This document shows positions 37,897-49,500 of a stretch of DNA of 64,000 nt, piece by piece. The notes beneath the pieces are model-generated. The model did no database searches. It saw nothing but the letters and a program-made list of their open reading frames with translations, and was not told the origin of the DNA. The position numbers and the translations under genes are program-made. This DNA comes from Sipunculus nudus (taxonomy: Eukaryota > Annelida > Sipuncula > Golfingiida > Sipunculidae). Location: contig CM049306.1 of assembly GCA_026874595.1 (NCBI GenBank), positions 16,329,019 to 16,393,018 on the forward strand. Reading direction: 5' to 3'. Each line of letters opens with the position of its first letter. Positions within the stretch are counted from its first letter, which is position 1.

Positions 37897-40383
37897 AAAC
37901 AAGGGACCTATGGGTCACGATGCTCAGCTGTTATTTATGATAAAAAAATATTATTTAGAAATGAGGCACATGCTGGTTTTGTGTGGTAATAAATATAAGC
38001 TGTATTATGAATTGTTGTTGTTTAGCTTATGTATGATTTTGATAGTACCTTTGGAGACAGGGAAGAGGACTGATTTCATTTATTTTATTAACAAATGGAG
38101 TACTACTGTCACACAGATTTTGACTTGGCCATATAACTTATAAGCAGAACATATAATATAGGAGTTTAACTATTTATTAAAAAAATTACAAATATTGTCC
38201 CAAATATAATTTTTATTAAAAAAAATAAGAGAATCATATGATTTTTTAAAATGAAATATAATTGATATGATTATTAAAATAATATTAAAGAATATATTCA
38301 TGAATGCATTCATGAATACATTTTGAAAGTATTTGCACGAGTATTCATATACTTTCATTTTTACCTAAATTCCCATTCTTTATGCAAGAAATTTTATAAT
38401 GGAGTACATAATCATATTCGTATTTAAATACAATTACAAAGTATTCGCACCATGTCTGGTATTTATTCAGTTTTCACCAAACAATGATGTTGAGAATCCA
38501 GAATATACAAAATTCACACATTTAAATAATGATCATAAGTACCTGGTTTTGTGGCTTTTATTTATATTAAAAATAACTGTAAAAAATTCATTTTGGACTA
38601 ATTTCACATCAATGTACACAAGTGACTGCATGGTGTTATTTGGAATATGTGACATTCTACCCATCGATACAAGATTCTTATATCATCAGTAACTGCAAGT
38701 TAATTTGTTGTTATTATAAACTAACAAATTCCTTTTCTATTTTTCTTTAATTTGTTATTAAAAACCAATAAAAATTTATTAATTTATTGTTTATTGTTAT
38801 GTTGTTGGTTAAAACTACTAGATGAGTTGGGTTGAACACCTGGATCAACTGTGGCTGGCCATCAGCTGCCTGGATTCTCCCCTCAAGCGTGCATAATTTG
38901 ATGAAAGGTCAACAAGGTCAACATACAGGTGACTCAAGAGGGGCTGGAGAGAGCCAAAGTCTGACAGGGTCTCATAAAAAACATTAATAAAAGCTACAAT
39001 ATTTGGCAAATTTCTTTCAGCTTTCTAAACTAAAAAGCTGAAATCCTTATGTGTGCATGATATGAAAATTATATCAACAGTGCTCACGGGAAACAAACGT
39101 GCCATGGTCACAGTTGGGTAGAATTTAAGGTACTAATTTTATATTTATACTAATAACTTATAAAATTTGAAAAATTCAGAACTAATTTTGGGTATTCAAT
39201 TGAATCTTGATTAAATAATGTTACATCCCTGACAAAAAAGATCTCTAGCTTCAGCAATGCCCTTGTTAAGGGAGTAAATATATTTCTTGATTTTTTACAA
39301 AGTGCATTATGTTTGGGCCCATAACTTAAAAAAAATACACAATACTGACATCATTTCTGGCATGTGCATAGTGAATGTATAGAAAAATATGTATATTATA
39401 TATGATCAAAGTCAGATCAGTGGTTTTGATATTAGGCAGTCTTAAAGTGTAACATCGGGTTTTTAATGGAAAAATGAAGTTTTTCATTGATATCTCGAAG
39501 GAATTAAGTCCTAGTGACCAAATTCTTGGCATGGTAGGGGATTTTGGAGAAATCTAACTGTATGCCAAATTTAAGGAACCTAGAGCTGAAGCTCGGGAGC
39601 TGAGCTCTAGCAAACTGCATAACACTAGCAATATGTGACATGGTGCTTGAAAACTTGAATAAAATCTACAGTTTTTGATCAACTGGTTTCAAATTTTTGG
39701 TGTTAACAGTTGAAATGCTAACAAAAACATGCTGTGAAAATTAAATCCACAGCAGTTACAGCAAAAAAACGTGCCATGGTCAAAGTTGGGCAAAATTTAA
39801 GGTACCAATTTTTTATTTTTGCTAATATTTTTAAAAATTTCAAAGATTTTGATCTAATTTTGGGTATACAATTTAATTTTGATTAATAAAAGTAATATTA
39901 CTGGAAAAAAAGGGCTTAGCTTTAACAAGTTTTGTGTTAAGTGATAAAATTTCTTTCCTGATTATTTAAAAAATGCATTATGTTTGGGCCCATAACTTTT
40001 TTAAATTAAATAATACAGACCTAATTTCTGGCATGTACATAGGAATTATATAGAGGATTATTTATAGGAAATGTGAGGAAAAACAGATGAGTGGTTTTGA
40101 TATTAGGCAGTCCTAAAGTGTGAAAATAGATTTTTAATAAAAAATTGAGGTTTTTCCTTAATTTCTCAAAGGAATGAAGTCGCAAAGACCCAGTTTTCGG
40201 CTTGGTAGGAGATCTTGGGGACATCTAACATTATGCCGAATTTTGGATTCCTAGGTCTTACAGTTTCAAAACGTGCCACATCTACGGACGGACGGACGGA
40301 CGGACGGACGGACAGACGGACGGACGACGGACAATGGACCACGACTATAGCTCAGATGACTTATAGTCAGCTGAGCTAAAAAA
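37897..40383. mobile_element. Family E copy 4 (about 2.5 kb, complete)
   Basis: 5' end AAGGGACCTATGGGTCACG with subTIR GCTCAGCTG (37,922-37,930). 3' end CTATAGCTCAGATGACTTAT with closing arm CAGCTGAGC (40,368-40,376). A GGAC array at about 40,285-40,328 precedes the hairpin. It is the cleanest full-length representative of the large E type. Two related internal halves carry the phrase CGTGCCATGGTCA (near 39,100 and 39,770) and TTAGGCAGTC (near 39,433 and 40,104), so the core is an imperfect repeat of about 670 bp. Confidence 0.82.
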
Positions 40384-40887
40384 CAAAACATGAGTGTTAC
40401 ATATATGTTACATGGGAAGATAATTCAACGCATTAAATCCAGGACACACACTCAAACTAACAAGAACTTACAAATCAGTTGTACAGCAAGACAGAGGTTC
40501 TTTACAGAAGTCAAACTATTTTAATGTAGGATTTTATATAGTACAAGCAAATATAAATACAACATATACCCTTCAGCAGAATCTATTACAACTGCCTCTA
40601 TGAAATTTTGGAAATATGGAATGGTAGAATAATGCAAGTGAAATACAGCTTAGTAAATAAATATATCTATCATTTTTATTTTTAGATTACTCTGTCCATA
40701 TTTCATTCCTATGACACCTTTGCAAATTTTATCCATGGCCATTTTCCAAGACTGACTGTTGAGGCAGTTTAACCACAGTATTACTGTGTTTGGCCTTTAA
40801 GGATTGGTACTGTGTTATTTCTTACATTTTAAGTTTTGTGCCAATTTCCCCAAGGCTGCTATGCTTCCAAGGCTTATATCCATTATT

Positions 40888-41360
40888 CCCAATGAATGGT
40901 AATACCTTGGACTTTTTTCTTGGACTTGGATTTTTTCCATTGGATGGTAAGTACTGTGGAATTTTTTCCCATGAATGGTAAGTACTGTGGCATTTTTCCA
41001 TGGATGGTAAGTCCTGTGGTATTTTTTCCAACAATGGTAAGTACTGTAGTATTTTTTACATGGATAAAAAGTCCTGGGTATTTATTTCATGGATTGTAAG
41101 TACTGTGGTATTTTTTTCCAGTAATGGTAAGTACTGTGGTATTTTCTCCATGGATGGTAAGTACTGTAGTTTTTATTCCATTAAGGGTAAGTGCTGTGGT
41201 ATTTCCCATGGATGGGATGTGCTGTGGAATTTTTTCCATGGATGGTAAGTACTGTGATATTTCCTCAAGGGAAAAAACTTTAGTATTTTTTCCATGGATG
41301 GTTAGTACATTGGTATTATTCCATGGATGGTAAGTACTGTGGTATTTTCCATGGATTGCA
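40888..41360. repeat. 30-bp minisatellite (about 15 units)
   Basis: Imperfect tandem repeats with a period close to 30 bp. The unit reads TGGTAAGTACTGTGG followed by TATTTTTTCCATGGA. Ten units retain GTAAGT. Because 30 is a multiple of three, both strands stay open and give repetitive frames (MDGKYCGIF on plus, GKYHSTYHPW on minus). These look like consequences of the repeat rather than genes. Confidence 0.92.
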
Positions 41361-42559
41361 TGTCTTGGGTCATTTTGCCCATTACCATTTCCTCCAGAGA
41401 TAACTGACATATTAATTACTTAGGTCATTTTTATATGTATCATATTATTTTTACTTAAATTATGTAAGACATCACAGGGGTATAATCTAACTTATATTAT
41501 GTCAAAACATGACATTTGTATAATAAGGAAAGTCACCTTGGTCTATGTGAGATAAGAAGGATATATGTAAGGTTTTAGAGGAAGAAATATGGGGTACACT
41601 ATGGGGTAAATTACTACAAGTCAGGTTACTATGGTGATGAGGAATTATTCCTTGCATGAAGACTGAGTTTTCACTGGCGCTACTTCCGTTGCTAGGCTTG
41701 TGGTAATTACTGTCACCAGAAGTAACCTTAACCGGAAGTAGTTACAGTTCAGCCTAATACCCTCATCAGCATTTATAGTTACAGAAAAATCTCTTGCATG
41801 GGACTAGAGCTGCATACAAAGAGTATTCTAGGGTTTACTGTGAGAAGATCTTGTAACACTGAATGTTTATTGACTACAACTGCTTTTAGCATCAGACACA
41901 GCACTTGAGCTGATGTTTTACCATTTTCTAAAACTGGAAAGACCTGCCATATCATGCTTGACAAAGCTTGCTGGTGAAAGGATAGGGCTATACAATTTAA
42001 CCTGCCCACTCATCACCTGCCCTGATGTTACAGCTTAGTGTCCCAGTGAATTGGAAAACACCGTTCCTCACCAGTGTCCGGGCCTTCCAGCATTGAGAAT
42101 TATTAAGTCTCAACATGGGTCACTTGTTTAATCTGACATGAATACAGATTAACCTGAATATGTCTGGTCTGGTCTGAGCTGCTAAGATGGCCCTAGACCT
42201 GGTTAAAATAAACAGATTACATCTTCACTCCCCCTACTCTAATGTGTCCTTTAGCATTTTGCCTCACTGCCCTGTACCTTTTATGTGAAACTCCAGTAAG
42301 CAGCTCATGCCAGCCACTGATCAAATTTTGTCACCTTGTTGCCACAGCCAGCCATGTGTGTGATGCTCTGGGCTTCCAGGGGGGCTACCACTAGATATGT
42401 GTGGTAATGAATTTATCACAGAAATAGATCCCCACCTCTTAACATAATGCCATCTCGTCTGCCATCTAAAACATTCTAGATAAAAATTTAAGGCAGAGAT
42501 TCTCTTATGTCTTTGACAGGTAACTGCCATTTAAAACTAGAATATCAGCAGAAGCTGAC
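41361..42559. other. Intron 1 stretch without recognised feature
   Basis: Slightly less AT-rich, but no gene, RNA or repeat recognised. Confidence 0.5.
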
Positions 42560-43560
42560 AAAAGCCCTCAGCCAAAAGAACAGTGTTTAGAGGTGGTAAC
42601 AGTAACAAGTACTAAATATCTGTTCTCACATGGATGTATATCTGTACATGACTCAGCTATAAATTTAAAATGGAGAGGTATGTACCATGATTCATAACAA
42701 TCCACCAAATGCTTCCTGAAAAATTAGCATCTAAGTTTTATTCTATTATAAGCTCTGTGACCTTGAAAAGTAGGTCAAGGTCACCCATCTTCGAACTTGA
42801 CCGAGATTTTGTCAATATATATCTTCACCAAAGAAATAAAATTCCTATTGTGAATCCTTTTAGAGATATCCTGCTCACAAGGCCCAAGTTTAAAAATCCA
42901 AGAAAAATTCATTAAAAATCAGAAATTGCAGGTGGCGCCCCAAAAATTGTGTAGCAGTTAAAGACCATCAGTCCCCATGATCATAGTAAGTATTGTGCAA
43001 ATCCACCCAATGGTACCTGAGAAATAAGCTTCTAAATGTTTTTTCTATAATCAGCTCTTAAACATAGAAAAATAGGTCAAGGTCACCCATCTTCGAACTT
43101 GACCGAGATTTTGCCGAGATCTTCACCAAAAAAATAAAATTCCTACGGTGAATTCTTTTAGAGATATCCTGCTCACAAGGTAAAAGTTGAAAAATCCGAT
43201 AAAAATTCATAAAAAATCAGAAATTGTAGGTGGCGCCACCAAACTTGTGTGGCAGGTACAGGCTATCAGTCCTAATAATCAAAGTGAGTTTTGTGAAAAT
43301 CCACCAAATGGTTCCTGAGTAATAAGCATCTAAGTATTTTTCTATAATCAGCTCTAAAATGTAGAAAAATAGGTCAAGGTCACCCATCTTCGAACTTGAC
43401 AGAGATTTTGTTGATATACATCTTTACCGAGGAAATAAAAATCTGACGGTGAATCCTTTTCAAGATATCCCGCTCACAAGGTAAAAGTTAACGGACGCCG
43501 GACGGACGGACAGCTTGGGTGACGACAATAGCCCATCAGCCTAAGGGCTGAGGGCTAAAA
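42560..43560. mobile_element. Family F copy, complete pearl-type element
   Basis: The 5' subTIR AGCCCTCAGCC at 42,563-42,573 is exactly complementary to GGCTGAGGGCT at 43,546-43,556. The 3' end folds as AGCCCaTCAGCC (43,530-43,541), loop TAA, GGGCTGaGGGCT. The core is three units of about 300 bp, each starting at TAGGTCAAGGTCACCCATC (42,771; 43,073; 43,370). GGTGGCGCC(C/A) palindrome forms lie at 42,931 and 43,229-43,240. A short GGAC array (about 43,493-43,512) precedes the hairpin. No coding capacity. Confidence 0.85.
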
Positions 43561-46500
43561 TGTGTAAATTTTTCTTAGTGCTTCATATCATAAATATTTT
43601 TTCACAACACTTTTGCTTAAAAAATACCAGTATATATAGTCCACGACTGAAAAAATTTCAATTATACCTTAATGTTTTATATCAAGCAAGAATTATCATT
43701 TAAAAAGTCAGCAATCACCACTGAATATATCTATTGAGGAGGTTTATACTGTGCTTGCCTATTTTGTTTTCAGGGGTTTCAATTATTGAAAAAATAAAAT
43801 CTTCATGAATCAGAGGTCCCATCATCAAAGGAAAGATAAGATTGATATCATGAATTATAATAGATCTTCAATTTTCAATGATTGCTTTAATAAATTATAT
43901 CAGATCTTTCAAATTATATTTGATGATCATAAGTGTTCCTTTGGGTCATACAGACAACACATATAAAGTTTAAGATACTACCTTAGGTAAGTTATTGGTT
44001 TCTGTAACATACCTTCAGTATCTTGAAATCAAGCATCATACACAGGTAAAAATAACTTCTCTGACATAAGTGTTTTGATTATTATGTTATATGATATTCT
44101 ATTAATTCATATGTGTTTACAGGTTCTTTAGGTGCACTATGTTATCATCATTTACCACTTTAAAAAAATTCAACCATCGTGCATTGAGGAACATAGCTTT
44201 GACAGTCTGTTCATCATAGTCGCTTAGATATAAACAGTCCTCCTGCATCCTATCTGTCAATATTTCACACTGTGTGTTAAAAAAACTTTACAGTGGAGAC
44301 CACATTTGAGGTTTAGATGATTGGTCACCTGCAACAAGTACACATGTTGCTGCAAAACATGTTGATAGCAACTCTGGTGTAAATCTAGTGATATATTACA
44401 AGGCCTTGCATGAGTGAACTCTGTTATGGAGTGCCACACTTTCCACGGGTTCACTTTTTATTTATACACAGCTCACAACTATCCATGCATAAAGTCAGTC
44501 CCCTGCAGGCTATGAAGACTGGTCTCAGTGTCAGCCCATGACTGTAGAGACCGTGCTGGCACAGCCCCAGAAAAAAGTTGCAATGTAGGTCACAGGTACA
44601 GACTATTCTACAGCTAACTGCTCTGAATGGCCCTGCTGGGACAGCTATAAACAACAGTGTCAGGGATTTGCTAGCAAGGTGCTGTAGACAGGTTACTTGC
44701 TTCACAAGCTGGACAGTCTGTAAGAGCTGACTGTGCTGTGCCTGTGACAACAAGTTCAAGAAAACCTTATTCTCCACCACAGCATTCAGAAAGAGATGAA
44801 TGCACTACTAACTTAAAATCTGTCACCACTGTGATGTGCTATTTCTAATAAAACACTGAGATGGTTTGTCACTCTGAGCTGTTTGCCCAGTGAATCATCT
44901 TCCAATCAGCCCGTGTACAGCTCCGGGTCCAAGCTCTGTTAATCCACGGGCAGGGCTACCACATTTTATGTGTCACCACTAAAACATGTAACCAAGATGC
45001 ACTTGTTTTCATGAATGGGGTACCTAGTGATGGCAGTCTGGTGCTATTACAGCTGAAATTGTGTGACTGATGATGGGATATTTATTAATTAGTCACAGCA
45101 TCAATTGAACCTGCATGACTCAGTGATGTAAATGAAATGAACTCCTGAGCACTGAATCTGAGAGTCCAGTCTGTGTATTTTGTTATTCCTTGGAGTACAG
45201 TCCCAACCCTCCCTCTTTCTCCATCTGAGTGCAGGCAATAATCAAAGAGAGTAGGTTCTCCCAGTCATTTGTCCTTTCTTTGTGTTAATACAATAAATAG
45301 TTGATTTATCACCTGTAGTCACTTACTGTGTGACACAGTATGCTAGAACTGAACTCCTGTTGCCATAATGCAGATTTTATTGATGACTGCCCTCATGACT
45401 TGAGCACCTTGATCTTTGTACATTTCTTATGGTAAATCACACAAATCATTATTTTTTTTCATAAGTTCTCATGGTATTTTACACAAATCCTTCTTTCCCT
45501 CTCCAGGGACAAAGTCTGTTGAGTATTAAGTGGAATTTCTAAAGTGTCCAATAAAGAGAGATGTGAACTGAAAGCAAAAAGGGCATGTTTTGCAAAAGTA
45601 ATAAAAATACTGTACTGTTATGTAAATATACTTGTGGCATAAAAATTATGCAAACACAAAAAGCTGTTATTTATTTCTTAAATTCTATGAAATGCAACTG
45701 TACTCTCACAACAGACTATCAGAATAAAGACAAGGGTACCATCATATGGAACTAATTTCAGGCCTAATGTTTATAGATGTGATTGTTTGCTAAGTACAGG
45801 CCGTAAATCAGGGTGTGGCTATGGACAGTTAATGAAAGGGTATTAGCAAAACACAAAACAACTTTTGATTTTAGATGCATCTAAAAACACCAGCACTTTA
45901 TTTTAAACTGGAGCTGCTTGACTGGAGAGAATGTAGCTTAAATGTGTAAGATAACCTGCAGAAGTCCATTAATTTGATGGCAATATCTGGGGCACAAACT
46001 GTTCAATTCCTGTAAATCAACTTATTATCATTGCATAAATTAGGAACTCTGGCATTCATTGTCACAAAAAAGGAACACTTAAACCTTGTTTTGTTATAGA
46101 GACATTCACCTGCCATTAATAACTGATTAACTAACAGTTTACAAACAGTACAACATTCCACTTGATGTCATCAATAATGACAATATACAGTTTTATTTAT
46201 AGCTCAGTGATACAGGATTTAATTTAGCACCATCCTAGCATGATTTATATCCATATACATCACATTTCTAGATATTCACCCTTTGGACATGTGTGCCAAA
46301 TTTCACAACATGATCACAGTGACCCTGTATAAACATGCAGGTCATATCTTCAAACTGGTCGATTTCCAGGTTTGTCTCATACAATGGGGATTAAAGGGGC
46401 ACAGACATAAATAATCAGATCATCTGTTAGACAGTATCTGTTAACTACTGTGCAGCTGTTGCACATATACATGTGATCCACCTTTTAAGTACACTGTATT

Positions 46501-49500
46501 TCTATTTCTATTCTGCCATCCTTTACTCTATTTCACTTATCTTTTTAGGGAAGGAAGGAAATATTTTAGGAATTATTATTATCATTTATATTATTATTAT
46601 TATTAATAATATTATTATTATACCTCTGCCATGGGTGAGAGGTATTACATGTTTTACCTTTGGCTATTTGGTTTGACTGTCTGTAAGATTTACCAAAAAA
46701 AGTACTGAACAGACTTTTTGAAATTTAATAAAATTAAGGTTGTGGTAACACCCAAGGAAAAATCCATCACATTTGGAGGTAATCATAATTTTTATCATTC
46801 AAAGGCTTCCTTCCCAATGTGACATACAGCTCTTTCTTTTGCGCCTGTCAGACCAAGAGCCATTGTTACAGACAGCTAACCAGTTACTGGAGTTGTTAAA
46901 CTGTGATAAACATTTTCTGTGTGGTTGTTTAGTTTGCTGTGGACCCTTACCAGGGACATATAGAGTGTCTCAAAAAAGGGGGTGGGGGAGGGGCACAAAA
47001 CCCTGGCACAAGTAATCAAATGCAGTGAAATTTATGCAGAAAGAAATAATGCAAGACACAAAATCTTGTGCTGCTTTTTAGTATTAAGCCTATATCATTC
47101 TAATTCCCAGATTTTTAGGTCAAAAAGAGGGATGTGTGCCTCCTGTGAATCCTCAAAAACCTCCCAAGATGGTGGAGGTTGTGGCCTCTGACCTCGATCT
47201 GGTCATTATTACTGTCAGAAACAACACTGTTTTTCTATACTGATGTTAATGAAATAAAGACTTCAGCACATGGCTTATAAATTTATGCAAGTAAAAAGTC
47301 ATGAGAACAACAGTATAGAATATATTTACCATTCTACATGGGAACTGAATAACCTCTAAGCTCAGCAGGATACACTCAGTGTCTCAACATTAAGAATGTT
47401 TATTAAAGTAACAATCCTGAAGGATAATATTCATAAATTAACACCATTCAATGAATTAAATTATACAAATTTTGTATTTAATATATTGTTAAAAACTGTT
47501 CCCGCTGCTGTTAGATACCGGACAGTTCAACCCCTGAACACAATCTTTATTGCCATGATCTGTCCATTAAACAGGCATGTGTCGTGAAAATAAAACAAGG
47601 TTCTTGTAAACACACAAGATGGGGAGATGATATTACCATATGACCGTATCAGCTTTGCCAGCTCTTTTTACAGTTTAGCAGGTGCATAATTCTGTCTTGT
47701 TTACAAGCTTTAGCTGCACAACCCTGTTCCCTAGCAACCAGCGAGAATGCACCACAGTACAAATACAGATATGTACCGGCATAAAAAATAACAGCACATT
47801 TCATGCTCATTTCACATCAAAATACTGCATAATGTTGTACAGTTTCAAACATATTAAATATATAAGCAAACTGACTGTGAAGTATTCACTAGAGTAAAAT
47901 GTTAAGCCATATTTCAGAAAACAGAGCAAAACCTCACATTGAGTTCAGACAAACTGTGTTCAGACAACCTGCAGTCCAGACAAGGCAGGGCAGGTTTACT
48001 GCTTTTGGAATACCCCAGAGCCTGAATAAATGCAAGCTGTCTTACATCAACCTGGAATCAGAGACAAGCTGAATGCAAATAAGGCTTTCCTTGTGTATGT
48101 GTATGTATGTGTCAAAGCTAAACTGTTACACACTTTATTTTGCTTCTTATTTAACAGAACCAAAAGCAGAGAAAACAAAATCATTTTTCACATTGTGCTA
48201 TCAGACTGATGTAATGCAGGGACAGTGATGGTTCTTTTTCGACTGATATGGAGTGAGCCAATTATATGGTCCACCTGTTACCCATTGTTTATGACTTAGT
48301 TTCTCTCATGGGGTTAGGTCTGCCTCTGGTAATATTGTTAATTGACATCAGCATTGTTCATTTCCTTAAGACTGTCCACTGACTTATAAGGTAGCAAAGA
48401 TAATTTGATAAAGTATCTTGAGTTGGACAATAAAATAGAAAGAAAAAAAAAAATACCCATTAACATTTAAATTTCAGCAAAATGCAATGGTTCCCAGACT
48501 ATGATTTATCAGACCATGGATATTCAGGCGACTATTTTTAGGCATGGCATGATCCAGGCATTTCAAGGCATGAGCAGCACTTATTATCATGTAAAAAATA
48601 TAAAACTTGTGTACGGAAGATGTCATTAACTGAACAAAAAAGTACAGGAACCAAGAATTATTAACATACTCTGTGTGGTGTGTGTATCTGCATGTATTTT
48701 TATATAAACCACTGTGTGTATTACATATTGGTAATACTGTATGTGAACCGATTAGACAAAAATAAACAGGAATCACTGGATGTCAATGTTTAAATCTCTT
48801 TTTCCATAGAAAATCAAAACTGATATTTTTGTCCAAGAAAGAAATTACATAATGTGTGTATGTTTATGAAATAATTTTTGGACAAAGCACACTTGATACT
48901 GAGTTTAAAATATTCGTGTCAGAGCTGAACTATATTGCTCATTTGGTATTCTTGCAGATAACCATATTTAAAATCTACATTACTAGTTCTTTGCACATAC
49001 AGACTTCCATGCTAAGAGTGTTTGGAATCTTGACAGCTGAAGAAGACTTTGATGAAAATCCATCTCGAGACACCACATACATTACATTGCCCCTGATATA
49101 AAAATTGCATTTAGTCATGCAAACATTTCCCATTTCATGACAGTATGTAATAATGCCCTTGTAGCAGCTGTCAACATATCAAGTTCGGTCACTGGCTTCC
49201 TGGATGGTTCAGTAGAAATTCCAGGCACTGCAACACTCAGGAATCAAGGTTCCATAGTATCTGCTGTATCATATCAATTTAGCAATATCTCATAACTCCT
49301 TATCAATCTTAACTTTTTCTGGCAGACTTATTTGGCAGCAGCAATACCTGCGAGTCAGGCAGAACGATAATACTGGTGCTGCCAAAGGTGCACATAATTA
49401 ATTAATGACACCTGGGGTTTTTGGTTTCCTCCAGTGAGGCACAGCATAAACATGGTCAATGTTAAACAATATAATGTGGTGGGAAAATGTATAAACCCAA

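Noticed and set aside
41000-41410. Repetitive open frames on both strands (82 and 107 codons)
   Set aside because: Produced by the 30-bp minisatellite, whose period is a multiple of three.
44451-44780. Minus-strand open frame of 109 codons, Cys/Leu-rich
   Set aside because: No Cys spacing of a known finger, no signal of selection visible, and no flanking splice sites that would join it to ERC.
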